In this document: positions 44,240-53,433 of the stretch, one piece after another
How the letters are laid out: every line of letters starts with the position of its first letter
How positions within the stretch are numbered: the first letter of the stretch is position 1
From: Verrucomicrobiaceae bacterium
Lineage (GTDB): Bacteria > Verrucomicrobiota > Verrucomicrobiia > Verrucomicrobiales > Akkermansiaceae
NCBI GenBank assembly: GCA_027491155.1
Contig: JAIXWR010000009.1
Coordinates: forward strand, 124,001-188,000
DNA length: 64,000 nucleotides
Reading direction: 5' to 3'
Notes under the pieces: generated by a model
Database searches by the model: none
What the model was told of the DNA's origin: nothing
The model's input: the letters and a program-made list of their open reading frames with translations, nothing else
Position numbers and translations under genes: made by a program

Positions 44240-45660
44240 GCGCCCCTCCCTTCCACGTAGGGCCAGCGGTCGCACAACTCCTGCATCGCCTCGTCGGGCG
44301 GTGCGTTGCGTCCGTAAGCCAGCATCATCCACGCCGCGGTCAGGCCGCCGAAATACCCCGCATGCGCCGCCGCTTCCGCCTCCACCCGCCGCAGGCAGTC
44401 GCTCTCGGTGTCGGATTCCGCGATCTCCACCCCGGCGATCTCGATCAGCTTCGAAATCGTCCCGCGGTAGAGCAGGCTCATCGCCTCCTGCCTTCTTCCC
44501 ACGCGCCACAAATCCATCGCCGCCCCGGGAATGTCGCGCGGCAGCGATTCCGGCGCGACCGCCATCCCCATCACCACCTGCGCCCGCGGCGCCGGCACCC
44601 GCTTGCCCGACACCGACGCACCGCCCGCGAGCAGGTGGCGGTAGCGCCAGATCAGCCAGCCGATGAAGAAAAGGAACGCGCCGACGATCAGCCACATCAG
44701 CACCTGCGCGAGCCCCGCCAGCCAGGAACCGTCCCAGTTCCACGAGGAGGAACTCCCCGGATTCGACACCTTGTATTCCACCGAGTGCACCGTGAAATCC
44801 TCGTGCGCCTTGACCTCCTCGATCGTCTCCTTCGGCCCGGCCTCCACCCGCGGTGCCAGCCCGCACAGGAGCACCAGGCCCAGCAGCGCCGCACCCGCGC
44901 CGCGCAGGCGGTTGCCCAGGCGGCGGAAGGCCAGCTCGACGTCCCAGCCCTCGATCCACGTACGATGGTTCACGTAGATCCCGAAACCGGCACCGGTGGC
45001 GAACACGTCCACCAGCGACATCGAAAGCAGCAGCGACACCATCCCCATCCAGCCGACCAGCGCCGGGATCTCGTTCCACGAATCGTTGCTCCACGCGTCC
45101 ACCAGCACCTGCCACTCCTCCGCCTGCCCCGCGGGCAGGAACATCATCCCCGTGAAAAACAGCGCCAGCGAAAGCCAGCCGGTCAAGGCCGCCCGCCACA
45201 GCGCGAGCATCACCACCGTGGCATCGCCCCGCCGCAGCAGCAGCCGCACCCGCTGCGCGTAGTCCTTGCCCCGCAGACCTTCCAGATCCTCCACCGCCAT
45301 CGTCAGCGGGCGCCACGGCGAAAGCCGCGCCCACAGCATCCGGAACCCGAAGCGCCGCACGCAGGCCCGCGGCCATTCGCGCAGGATCTCCTTCCAGCCC
45401 GGAACGTCGCCGAACAGGCGGCGGCTCAGCACGAACAGCACCAGCCGCGAACCCACCGGCATCCACCACGCGGCAATGAAGAGCAGCAGCACCGGATGCT
45501 CCGGCAGCAACAGCGGGAACAGCGCCAGCACCGGCACCATGCCCAGCCACCAGCAGGCGAAGAGCCGCCGGAAATCCCGACGGACCAGCGCCAGCCCGAG
45601 ATCGACCGCCTCCCAGTCGCTGCGCGGCCTCAGCTCCGCCGTGACCGATTCAAGCCGCAC
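44236..45660 (-). CDS. DUF4129-domain membrane protein
   Basis: This 474-residue integral membrane protein has several helices in its first 270 residues. A short extracytoplasmic segment (about 285-330, GPKETIEEVKAHEDFTVHSVEY) and one more helix (VLMWLIVGAFLFFIGWLIW) follow. The C-terminal DUF4129 domain reads AMDLWRVGRRQEAMSLLYRGTISKLIE and ESDTESDCLRRV. DUF4129 is thought to be a helical cytoplasmic domain resembling protease or scaffold partners; the role is unproven. It overlaps the SpoIIM-like gene by 11 bp and the DUF4350 gene by 4 bp. Confidence 0.9.
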   Translation of the reverse strand: MRLESVTAELRPRSDWEAVDLGLALVRRDFRRLFACWWLGMVPVLALFPLLLPEHPVLLLFIAAWWMPVGSRLVLFVLSRRLFGDVPGWKEILREWPRACVRRFGFRMLWARLSPWRPLTMAVEDLEGLRGKDYAQRVRLLLRRGDATVVMLALWRAALTGWLSLALFFTGMMFLPAGQAEEWQVLVDAWSNDSWNEIPALVGWMGMVSLLLSMSLVDVFATGAGFGIYVNHRTWIEGWDVELAFRRLGNRLRGAGAALLGLVLLCGLAPRVEAGPKETIEEVKAHEDFTVHSVEYKVSNPGSSSSWNWDGSWLAGLAQVLMWLIVGAFLFFIGWLIWRYRHLLAGGASVSGKRVPAPRAQVVMGMAVAPESLPRDIPGAAMDLWRVGRRQEAMSLLYRGTISKLIEIAGVEIAESDTESDCLRRVEAEAAAHAGYFGGLTAAWMMLAYGRNAPPDEAMQELCDRWPYVEGRGA

Positions 45661-46621
45661 CCGCCCCCCTTCCCATCGCCAGGAAATACACGAGATGCAG
45701 CACCCAGCCGGCGATCCCCACCGCGTACTTCACCTCCGCCGGGAAATCCCGCGCCGACCAGAAACCTTCCACCACCGCCGCGAAGGCCGTCATCAGCCCC
45801 GCCCCGCAGATCAGCGGCAGCGAACGCTTCGCCGCCTCCGCGATCGCCCGGCCGCGAGGGAATCGCCCGGGATTCAAAACACCGAGCCCGAGCCGCATCC
45901 CCGCCATCCCCGCCACCACCATACCTAACAGCTCGTAGGAAGAGTGCCCCGCGACGAAGGTCCAGAACGACTCCGGGTTGCACGCGTAGTGGACGTAGCC
46001 CGCCGCCGCGCCGATGTAGATGCCGTTGAAGACGAGGAAAAAGATGGTGCCGAGACAGGCCACGATGCCGCCCGCGAAGATCTGGAAATCGATCCCGACG
46101 TTGTTCTGGATGTAGTGGCCGAACATCATGAAGTTCGACCCGAAGCGCTCGCGCAGATGGCTGATCTGCTGCTTCTGGTCGCCGCCGTACATCGACTCCA
46201 TGGACTGCATCCCTTCCGGACCCAGCGTCGCGCGGATCCAGTCGATATCGAGCCAGGCCGAGGCCATCATCGCGCCGAAGGGCACCCAGAACATCGCGCT
46301 GCACAGCCAGAACAAGCGCCACTCCGCCCGCACCGCCCGGGGAAAGCCGACCGCGAGGAACTTCACCAGCATTTCCCAGCCCGCGCGGCGGCTGCGATAG
46401 AGCAGCTTGTAGCCGCGGATGACCAGCGCGTTGAGCCGCTCGATCACGTGGCCGGAATACATCCGGTGCCGCGCCAGCGCCAGATCCGCACAGGCCTCGC
46501 GGAAGCGCCGCGGCAGATCTTCCACCCCCGGCTCCGGCCGCCTCGCCTCCACGCTGCTCAGCAGCCGGTCCAGCTCCACCCACTCGGCACCCCGCCGTTC
46601 TTCGAAGGATCCCGGGCTCAT
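45650..46621 (-). CDS. SpoIIM (DUF95)-family membrane protein
   Basis: This 323-residue protein starts with a cytoplasmic helical region (RFREACADLALARHRMYSGHVIERLNALVIRGYKLLY), then about five membrane helices. These include WRLFWLCSAMFWVPFGAMMASAW, DFQIFAGGIVACLGTIFFLVFNGIYIGAAAGY and HSSYELLGMVVAGMAGMRLGLG; the HSSYELLG segment is diagnostic for the SpoIIM/DUF95 family. In sporulating bacteria SpoIIM belongs to the engulfment complex. Here, in a non-sporulating context, it is part of the MoxR operon. Its ATG overlaps the RDD gene stop (ATGA). Confidence 0.93.
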   Translation of the reverse strand: MSPGSFEERRGAEWVELDRLLSSVEARRPEPGVEDLPRRFREACADLALARHRMYSGHVIERLNALVIRGYKLLYRSRRAGWEMLVKFLAVGFPRAVRAEWRLFWLCSAMFWVPFGAMMASAWLDIDWIRATLGPEGMQSMESMYGGDQKQQISHLRERFGSNFMMFGHYIQNNVGIDFQIFAGGIVACLGTIFFLVFNGIYIGAAAGYVHYACNPESFWTFVAGHSSYELLGMVVAGMAGMRLGLGVLNPGRFPRGRAIAEAAKRSLPLICGAGLMTAFAAVVEGFWSARDFPAEVKYAVGIAGWVLHLVYFLAMGRGAGAA

Positions 46622-47364
46622 CGTTTTTCCTGCAGCCAGTGGGCGATCGCCATCATCCGCGAGACCCCGGGCTGGCCGGTGGCGCCGGTCAGCTCATGGG
46701 CGTGGTCCGCGATCTCCGCCCGCCGGTCTTCCGACCACAGGCCCGCCCGTTCCCGGAATGCCGTCACCGCCCGCACCTCCTCCGGCCGCAGCGCCGCCGC
46801 GGGCCGCGCCGAGGCCATCGGCGGCGGTGCCGGGACCGACGGCTCCGGCTGCAGCTTGTCGTAAATCACCACCGTCCCCGCCGCCAGGTCGCCCAGCCGC
46901 TGGAAGCGCCGCGTCGCCAGGCAGGTCGCCAGCCCGAAGCCCATCGTCGGGATCCCCACGATCAAGCCGCCGAAGCAGGGCAGCCCGTCCGCGAAGCGCA
47001 GGAAGTTCCGCAGCATCGACTGCCCGAAAGTCACCGGCGCGCCCGATGTCTGCACCACCCGCAGGCCCAGCATCTTCTTCCCCGGCGTCGCCCCCCAGCG
47101 GCCCGCCTCGAAAAACACCGGATACCACCACCAGGTGAAGAACCACACCAGGCTCATCATCCCCGCCGTCACCAGCGAGCCCATCGCGATCCCCGCCAGC
47201 CCGAGCACGAAGCCGGCGACCATCAGCCCGGCCAACTGGATCGCCACGTCGATCCCCAGCGCCATCCCCCGCAACAGCGGCCCCGCGATCCGCAGGCGCA
47301 CCTCCACTCCTTCGGCCAGTTCGATGGCCTGCAAGGTGTCGATCCGTCCCGCCACTTCCTCCAT
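46618..47364 (-). CDS. RDD-family membrane protein (first gene of MoxR operon)
   Basis: This 248-residue protein carries the RDD domain. The first helix begins RGMALGIDVAIQLAGLMVAG (with R and D of the signature), the second part reads WWYPVFFEAGRWGATPGKKMLGLRVV, and RRFQRLGDLAAGTVVIY gives the last conserved D. A cytoplasmic C-terminal tail of about 75 residues is Pro- and Glu-rich then helical. RDD proteins are small integral membrane proteins, some acting in ion exchange. It opens the six-gene operon; upstream is a 685-bp repeat-rich gap. Confidence 0.93.
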   Translation of the reverse strand: MEEVAGRIDTLQAIELAEGVEVRLRIAGPLLRGMALGIDVAIQLAGLMVAGFVLGLAGIAMGSLVTAGMMSLVWFFTWWWYPVFFEAGRWGATPGKKMLGLRVVQTSGAPVTFGQSMLRNFLRFADGLPCFGGLIVGIPTMGFGLATCLATRRFQRLGDLAAGTVVIYDKLQPEPSVPAPPPMASARPAAALRPEEVRAVTAFRERAGLWSEDRRAEIADHAHELTGATGQPGVSRMMAIAHWLQEKR

Positions 47365-47440
47365 ATCCCGAGATTCCCGCCGAAACTAGCCGCTTCCGCC
47401 GTCCCGTAAAGCCCGATCCCCAGCGCTCCGGGAGAAGTCC

Positions 47441-47547
47441 ACCCGGGAGCGCCGGTCTTCGACCGGCCGAATGGTCCCTCCCCCTCCGCCCCCCTCTCAC
47501 CGCCGAAGCCCACCCCACCCGGGACCGCCGGTCTTCGACCGGCCTTC
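47441..47547. repeat. Pair of directly repeated REP-like palindromes
   Basis: Two copies (47441-47478 and 47516-47547) share ACCCGGGA, one variable base, then CGCCGGTCTTCGACCGGCC. The first continues with CGAATGGTCC exactly as the element inside purL does at 5928-5961. A further relative lies inside the decarboxylase gene at 60896-60925. Confidence 0.85.
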
Positions 47548-47612
47548 GCCACTTCCCCGGCCTTCGCCACTTCCCCAACCTTCGTCGCTTCCCCGGCCTC
47601 CCTACCTTCCCC
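47541..47612. repeat. 18-bp tandem repeat, 4 copies
   Basis: Two identical copies of GGCCTTCGCCACTTCCCC (47541 and 47559) are followed by two diverged copies (47577 and 47595), all 18 bp apart, directly abutting the second REP palindrome. No spacers are present, so it is not a CRISPR array. The pyrimidine bias continues to about 47700. Confidence 0.85.
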
Positions 47613-48049
47613 GGCCGAATCCCCCCAAACTTCCCTCTCCCCATCCTTGCCACCCGTCCTTCGGACCTCCTAACTTCCCCTAACTCGAAGTTTCCACCCC
47701 CCTCGCCCCGCACTTGTCCCAGCTCCCCGGCCCAGGTCTCCCACTTCAGCATCTCCGCTTCTCAATCTTCTTCCATGCCCCCCTCTGTAGCATCCTCGCC
47801 GAAACATTCCTCCGCGAGTTCCAACCGGACGTCAGCGGTGACTACTTCCTCGTCAACGCGCCCTTCAACAGGGCCTATTGGGTCAGCCTACAACACTGCG
47901 GGGGTCGACACCCAAGCGAAGCGCGACGGAAGATCCACGGTTACCCGAAAGGGGAAAACGGCGACGTTCATCAATTCGGTGTCCCGCCAGAGTTCGATAC
48001 CCACCACTCCTCGGCGCGGCAATTCATCCACCACCTACCCTCTTAAAGC

Positions 48050-50467
48050 ATGAACGAAGCCGACACCTGTAGGAAATACGTCGTGCCTTTGCTTCAGGCA
48101 GCGGGATGGGAAAAAACGCCGTTTAGCATCACGGAGCAACGCTGTTTCACAAACCCCAGGGGCCGCATCCGTGTCGTTGCCGGCAAAATCATTCGAGGAA
48201 AACCGAAACGCTCAGACTACCTTCTCCGCTACCGGCCAGACTTCCCGATAGCCGTGGTCGAGGCCAAGGCGGACTACAAAACGCCAGGTGCTGGCCTTTC
48301 GCAGGCGAAGGAATACGCCGGGATTCTTGATTTGAAGTTCGCCTATTCCACCAATGGCAAAGGCATCGTCGAGTTCGACTACATCACCGGAATTGAGAGG
48401 CGCATCGACCATTTCCCAACGCCCGACGAACTATGGGCACGCCTAAATGGAGCTGCCCCTCTTCCGGAGCCCGCAATCGAGAAGGTTCTCGCGCCTTTCT
48501 ACCACGACGCCGACCGCCCTCCGCGCTATTATCAGCAGATCGCCATCAACCGAGCTGTGAAAGAGATCATGCTCGGCAAGAACCGCATCCTCATCACGAT
48601 GGCGACCGGCACGGGCAAGACCGTCGTCGCGTTTCAAATCTGCTACAAACTTTGGTCCACCCGCTGGAACCGCAGCAACGACCCGGTCAAACGGCCGAAG
48701 ATCCTGTTCCTCGCAGACCGGAACATCCTTGTGGACGACCCGAAGGACAAGACCTTCATCCCGTTCGGTGATGCACGCCACAAAATCGAGAACGGTGAAG
48801 CCATCAAAAGCCGGGAGATGTATTTCGCCACCTACCAGTCCATCGCCGAGGACGATAAGCGCCCGGGGCTCTACAAAGAATACCCACCCGACTTCTTCGA
48901 TCTCATCATCATTGATGAGTGCCATCGCGGCAGTTCCCGGAAGGAAAGCAACTGGCGGGAGATTCTGGACTACTTCTCACCCGCCGTTCAAATCGGCATG
49001 ACCGCTACCCCGCTACGCAAGGACAACAAGGCAACCTACCGCTACTTCGGAAACCCGATTTTCCAATACAGCCTCCGGCAGGGTCTCGCCGATGGCTTTC
49101 TCGCTCCCTACCGCGTGCATCGTGTCGTCACCTCCGCCGACGCGACCGGCTGGCGTCCGACCAAAGGCGAACTCGACAAACTGGGCCGTGATATTCCCGA
49201 CGAGGAATACCACACGCCGGATTTTGAAAAGCGGCTCTCGCTCCGTCCCCGCTCCGAGGCCATCGCGAAGCACCTCACGAACTTCCTCCAGCGCACCAAT
49301 TCCTACGACAAGACCATCGTCTTCTGCGTGGACCAGGAGCACGCCGACGAAATGAGGCAACTGCTCAACAACCTGAGACCCGACATCGTCAGAAAGCACC
49401 CGGACTATGTCTGCCGCGTTACCTCCGACGAGAAAGCCATCGGCAAAGGCCACCTCGGGCGCTTTCAGGAACTCGAATCCGAAACGCCCGTCATCCTCAC
49501 AACGTCCCAGCTCCTCAGCACCGGCGTGGACGCTCCGATGGTGAAGAACGTCGTGCTCATTCGCGTCATCGGCACTATGACCGAGTTCAAGCAAATCATC
49601 GGGCGCGGCACGCGTCTCCGCGAGGACTACGGCAAGTTCTGCTTCAACATCCTCGACTACACGGGCACCGCGACCCGCCACTTTGCCGACCCGGAGTTCG
49701 ACGGTGACCCCGAGTTTGTTGCCGAGGAAGAAATCGACAGCGATGGCAACACCACGACGACTACCGTCGTTGACCCCGGGCCCGAGCCCACCGACGGCGA
49801 AGGCGGGGAAACTGCGGATGACGACCACGACGGCGAGGGCATCGTCGATCCTGAGCCGCCCGTCATCATCGAACCGCCCGAGCCTCCACTGGAGCCGCGC
49901 AAATATTACGTCGAGAAAGGCAAAGTCAGCATCTCCACCCACCTGACGCAGGACCTCGATGCCGAGGGAAAGCAGCTTCGCGCCACGGAGTTTCGCGATT
50001 ACACCAGCGAAATCGTCCGTTCGCTCTTCGTGGACGTCGCCGAGTTCCGCCACGGCTGGAGCGACCCGGACCGCCGCGCCGAAATCCTGACCGAGCTGGA
50101 GGCGAAAGGCATCAGCGCTGCCGAAGTCGGCGAAGCCTTTGGCAATCCCGATGCCGACCCCTTCGACCTTCTTTGCAACATCGCGTGGAATGCTCCCGTC
50201 CTCACTCGCAAGGAACGCGCCGCCCGTTTGCAGAAGGATGCCCCGTCATTCTTCGAGGAGTATGGCGACCAGGCCCGCCAGATTCTCGACGCCCTTCTCA
50301 CAAAATACGCCGAACACGGTCCCGCTGAGTTCAGCATCCCCGACTCATTGAAAGTCCCGCCCCTCTCCGACCTCGGCAACGTCACCGAGATCACCCAGCG
50401 CTTTGGAGGTGCGGACCAGTTCCGCACAGCCGTCGCAAAACTCCAGGAACTCCTTTACGCCGCCTAA
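48050..50467 (+). CDS. hsdR: Type I restriction endonuclease, R subunit (EcoEI-like)
   Basis: HsdR supplies ATP-driven translocation and DNA cleavage to the type I complex. The 805-residue protein has an N-terminal PD-(D/E)xK nuclease (Asp56 and Glu71-x-Lys73 in SDYLLRYRPDFPIAVVEAKA). Its SF2 helicase core follows, with Walker A MATGTGKTVV near 185, DECHRGS (DEAD-box type), MTATPLRKDNK, and motif VI QIIGRGTRLRED. An acidic, Pro-rich linker (about 565-620) leads to the C-terminal HsdM-binding part. Codon use is less GC3-biased than the flanks, suggesting transfer. It ends 12 bp before hsdM. Confidence 0.96.
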   Translation: MNEADTCRKYVVPLLQAAGWEKTPFSITEQRCFTNPRGRIRVVAGKIIRGKPKRSDYLLRYRPDFPIAVVEAKADYKTPGAGLSQAKEYAGILDLKFAYSTNGKGIVEFDYITGIERRIDHFPTPDELWARLNGAAPLPEPAIEKVLAPFYHDADRPPRYYQQIAINRAVKEIMLGKNRILITMATGTGKTVVAFQICYKLWSTRWNRSNDPVKRPKILFLADRNILVDDPKDKTFIPFGDARHKIENGEAIKSREMYFATYQSIAEDDKRPGLYKEYPPDFFDLIIIDECHRGSSRKESNWREILDYFSPAVQIGMTATPLRKDNKATYRYFGNPIFQYSLRQGLADGFLAPYRVHRVVTSADATGWRPTKGELDKLGRDIPDEEYHTPDFEKRLSLRPRSEAIAKHLTNFLQRTNSYDKTIVFCVDQEHADEMRQLLNNLRPDIVRKHPDYVCRVTSDEKAIGKGHLGRFQELESETPVILTTSQLLSTGVDAPMVKNVVLIRVIGTMTEFKQIIGRGTRLREDYGKFCFNILDYTGTATRHFADPEFDGDPEFVAEEEIDSDGNTTTTTVVDPGPEPTDGEGGETADDDHDGEGIVDPEPPVIIEPPEPPLEPRKYYVEKGKVSISTHLTQDLDAEGKQLRATEFRDYTSEIVRSLFVDVAEFRHGWSDPDRRAEILTELEAKGISAAEVGEAFGNPDADPFDLLCNIAWNAPVLTRKERAARLQKDAPSFFEEYGDQARQILDALLTKYAEHGPAEFSIPDSLKVPPLSDLGNVTEITQRFGGADQFRTAVAKLQELLYAA

Positions 50468-50479
50468 CCGAGCCAACTC

Positions 50480-52285
50480 ATGCCCGCAAAATCAGCCACG
50501 AAAAAAGCACCGCGCCAGAAGAAGACCGCGCCGCCCATGACCACCGCGCAGCGGCTCGGTTCACTGATCAAGTCCGCCCGCCAGATCATGCGGAAGGACA
50601 AGGGGCTGAACGGCGACCTCGACCGCTTACCGCTCTTCACCTGGATTCTTTTCCTCAAATTCCTCGACGACATGGAGATCACCGCCGAGGAGGAAGCGAA
50701 GCTCGGCAGAAAGAAATACCAGCCCGTCATCGAGCCGCCCTACCGCTGGCGCGATTGGGCGGTGAAGGCCGACGGCATCACCGGTGACGAACTGCTCAAG
50801 TTCATCTCGCAGGACGAAACCATGCGGCCCGATGGCAGCAAGGGCGCGGGGCTCTTTGCCTACCTGCGCAGCCTCCAGTCCGAATCCGGCAAAGCCCGTC
50901 AGGATGTCATCGCCAACGTGTTCAAAGGCGTCACCAACCGCATGGAGTCCGGCTACCTCCTGCGCGATGTCATCAACAAGGTCTCCGGCATCCACTTCAC
51001 CGCTAGTGAGGAGATGCACACCCTCAGCCGCCTTTACGAAAACATGCTGCGCGAGATGCGCGATGCCGCCGGAGACAGCGGCGAGTTCTACACCCCGCGC
51101 CCCGTGGTGAAGTTCATGGTGGATGTCACCGACCCACAGCTCGGCGAGACCGTGCTTGACCCGGCCTGCGGCACCGGCGGCTTCCTTGTGGAGGCTTACG
51201 ACCACCTTGCCGCCGGGTGCAAATCCGTCGCCGACCGCACCAAGCTCCAGCAGGAGACGCTCTTCGGGCAGGAGGCCAAGCCGCTGCCCTACATGCTCGT
51301 GCAGATGAACCTCCTCCTGCACGGGCTGGAATACCCGAATATCAAATACGGCAACACCCTCGCTGTGAAGGTCACCGAGATTGGCGACAACGACCGCGTG
51401 GACGTCATCCTCACCAACCCGCCCTTCGGCGGCGAGGAGGAGAAGGGCATCCTCAACAACTTCCCCGCCGACAAGCAGACCGCCGAGACCGCGCTCCTCT
51501 TCCTCCAGCTCATCATGCGCAAGCTCAAGCGCCCCGCTCGCGGGACGCCGGGCCGCGCCGCCGTCGTGGTGCCGAATGGCACGCTCTTCGGCGATGGCAT
51601 CTGCGCCCGCATCAAGGAAGAGCTGCTCAAGGAATACAACCTCCACACCATCGTCCGTCTGCCCGAGGGCACCTTCGCGCCCTACACCGACATCCCGGCC
51701 AATCTCCTCTTCTTCGACCGCTCCGGCCCCACGCAGACCATCTGGTATTACCAAGTGCCACTGCCCGAAGGCCGGAAAAAATACTCTAAAACCATGCCCA
51801 TGCAGGTGGAAGACATGGCCGCGTGCAAGGCATGGTTCACCGCCAAAAAGCGCGTGGAGAACGAGCAGGCGTGGAAGATTGAGTTCAAGACCCTGCTCGA
51901 CAAAGCCGTCGACGAGGCCACCCCGCATTGGGACGCCGCCAAGGAAGCCAACAGCCGCGCCCACAAGCTGGAACGGCAGGCCAAGGAGACGAAGGACGAA
52001 CTCCGCAACAACGCCAAGGACGCGGCGCAGAAAGCCAAGCTCCAGACCCAACTCGACGAACTCGAAACCGCCGCCGCCAGCGAGCGGAAGATTCAGGCCA
52101 CTGAGCAAGCTGCCGGTGACGCCATCTACTGGCCGCTCTTCAACCTCGACCGCAAAAACCCCACCACTGCCGACGCCCTCGAACACCGCCCGCCCGGCGA
52201 ACTCGTCGCCAGCATCATCGAGAAAGAGCGCGAAATTCTCCGCCTCATGGACGAAATCCAAACCGAGGTGGAGGCACTCGCATGA
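50480..52285 (+). CDS. hsdM: Type I DNA methyltransferase, M subunit
   Basis: HsdM methylates adenine in the target and pairs with HsdS. The 601-residue protein has a helical N-terminal domain (RLPLFTWILFLKFLDDMEITAEEE), S-adenosylmethionine motif I VLDPACGTGGFLVEAY near residue 225, the catalytic NPPFGG motif near 312, and VVVPNGTLFGDG. A long charged coiled-coil tail (about 470-560; KLERQAKETKDELRNNAKDAAQKAKLQ) probably contacts HsdS. Its stop overlaps the hsdS start by 4 bp (ATGA). Confidence 0.97.
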   Translation: MPAKSATKKAPRQKKTAPPMTTAQRLGSLIKSARQIMRKDKGLNGDLDRLPLFTWILFLKFLDDMEITAEEEAKLGRKKYQPVIEPPYRWRDWAVKADGITGDELLKFISQDETMRPDGSKGAGLFAYLRSLQSESGKARQDVIANVFKGVTNRMESGYLLRDVINKVSGIHFTASEEMHTLSRLYENMLREMRDAAGDSGEFYTPRPVVKFMVDVTDPQLGETVLDPACGTGGFLVEAYDHLAAGCKSVADRTKLQQETLFGQEAKPLPYMLVQMNLLLHGLEYPNIKYGNTLAVKVTEIGDNDRVDVILTNPPFGGEEEKGILNNFPADKQTAETALLFLQLIMRKLKRPARGTPGRAAVVVPNGTLFGDGICARIKEELLKEYNLHTIVRLPEGTFAPYTDIPANLLFFDRSGPTQTIWYYQVPLPEGRKKYSKTMPMQVEDMAACKAWFTAKKRVENEQAWKIEFKTLLDKAVDEATPHWDAAKEANSRAHKLERQAKETKDELRNNAKDAAQKAKLQTQLDELETAAASERKIQATEQAAGDAIYWPLFNLDRKNPTTADALEHRPPGELVASIIEKEREILRLMDEIQTEVEALA

Positions 52286-53427
52286 AGAAGGGCTGGAGCG
52301 AGGTTGAGCTTGGAGAGCTGTTGAGTCCTCGAACTGAGGTCTGCTCAATCATGCCCGAACGGCAGTATCAAGAGGTCACAGTCAGCCTTTGGGGCAAAGG
52401 CACAAGATTGCGCCGGAATGTAGCTGGTTCAGAAATTGCATCACAGGAGCGCAACGTAGCTCGGACGGGCGATTTCATCGTCTCCAGAATAGATGCGCGT
52501 AACGGCGCTTACGGCTTCATACCCCCAGAACTCGATGGTGCGGTCGTGACCAACGATTTTCCCCTTTTTGCTGTCGTCGAAGCACATATTCACCCGCGCT
52601 GGATGTATTGGGTGTGCCGGTCAAAGTTCTTTGTGGATCTTTGTCGGGCGGCGAGTGAGGGCACGACGAACCGAGTTCGGCTCAAGGAATCAAAGTTTGC
52701 CCAAATGCGAATCCCCCTGCCACCGCTGGCGGAGCAGCAGCGAATCGTCGCCCACTTGGACGCCATCGAATCCCGCCTCACCCGCGCCCAAAAGCTCCGG
52801 GAGGAACAAGAGAATGAACTCAAAGCTGCTCTCAGCGCGGCCTTTCACAAGCTCGAAGCCGATGTCACATGGAAACCGCTGGCGGAAGTGGCCCCTCTGG
52901 CGTGGCGGCAAATCGCCATCGACCCGGATGAAAGCTACACGGAGTTTGGAGTGCGGAGCTTTTACAAAGGCATCTTCCTTCGGCGAAAGGTCGCCGGTTC
53001 CACCTTCAGTTGGCAGGAACTTTATCGGTTGAAGGCCGGGGACATCGTCTTCAGCAACATCATGGCGTGGGAGAAGGCAATCGCCGTTGCTGGCCCCGAG
53101 CATGATGGCTGGGTAGGCAATCACCGAATGCTCGTCTGCGAGCCTAGGCCCGATGTGGTTCTTCCCAGCTACTTGCTGCAATATTTCATGACTTCCGAAG
53201 GCTTCGCCAAGATCCTCCAAGCATCGCCCGGAACAGCGGCAAGAAACAAAACGCTAAAGGCCGACAACCTGATGGCCATTGAAGTGCCTGTCCCTTCACT
53301 AGCCCGCCAACGAACGTTTGAGTCGTTGTGTGACCAAGTCGCCCGTATTCGGGCTGCACAAAATCCACAAGTGACCGAGGCCGCCAAAGTCCTCCCCTCA
53401 CTTCTCGACCGCATCTTCAACGCGTAG
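52282..53427 (+). CDS. hsdS: Type I specificity subunit (two target-recognition domains)
   Basis: HsdS determines the DNA target of the complex. The 381-residue protein shows a first recognition domain (about 1-150) ending in the conserved junction RIPLPPLAEQQRIVAHLDAIESRL. A central helix (AQKLREEQENELKAALSAAFHKLE) and a second recognition domain (about 200-345) follow, with the weaker junction VPVPSLARQRTFESLCDQVARI. It is slightly short for the family, but both domains look intact. GC is lower than in neighbours, as usual for these variable genes. The bipartite target cannot be read from sequence. Confidence 0.93.
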   Translation: MKKGWSEVELGELLSPRTEVCSIMPERQYQEVTVSLWGKGTRLRRNVAGSEIASQERNVARTGDFIVSRIDARNGAYGFIPPELDGAVVTNDFPLFAVVEAHIHPRWMYWVCRSKFFVDLCRAASEGTTNRVRLKESKFAQMRIPLPPLAEQQRIVAHLDAIESRLTRAQKLREEQENELKAALSAAFHKLEADVTWKPLAEVAPLAWRQIAIDPDESYTEFGVRSFYKGIFLRRKVAGSTFSWQELYRLKAGDIVFSNIMAWEKAIAVAGPEHDGWVGNHRMLVCEPRPDVVLPSYLLQYFMTSEGFAKILQASPGTAARNKTLKADNLMAIEVPVPSLARQRTFESLCDQVARIRAAQNPQVTEAAKVLPSLLDRIFNA

Positions 53428-53433
53428 CCGACC

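Larger units (their letters stand above)
47365..48049. other. 685-bp intergenic region at the left edge of the restriction-modification island
   Basis: It contains the REP pair and 18-bp repeats in its first third, then pyrimidine-rich sequence. The last 300 bp have lower GC and open frames of about 90-110 codons, overlapping each other, without recognisable similarity or compelling composition. I regard that part as leader and junction sequence. The operon promoter (leftward) and the hsdR promoter (rightward) should lie here. Confidence 0.5.

Noticed and set aside
47541-47612. CRISPR-like array
   Set aside because: The 18-bp units abut directly with no spacers, two of four are diverged and no cas genes are nearby.
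47714-48053. Possible small genes before hsdR
   Set aside because: Two overlapping frames of 92-110 codons compete; neither has family similarity, a clear ribosome site or biased composition.
51768-52285. Heptad periodicity in the hsdM coiled-coil tail
   Set aside because: It is a seven-residue amino-acid periodicity normal for coiled coils, not a 7-bp nucleotide repeat.
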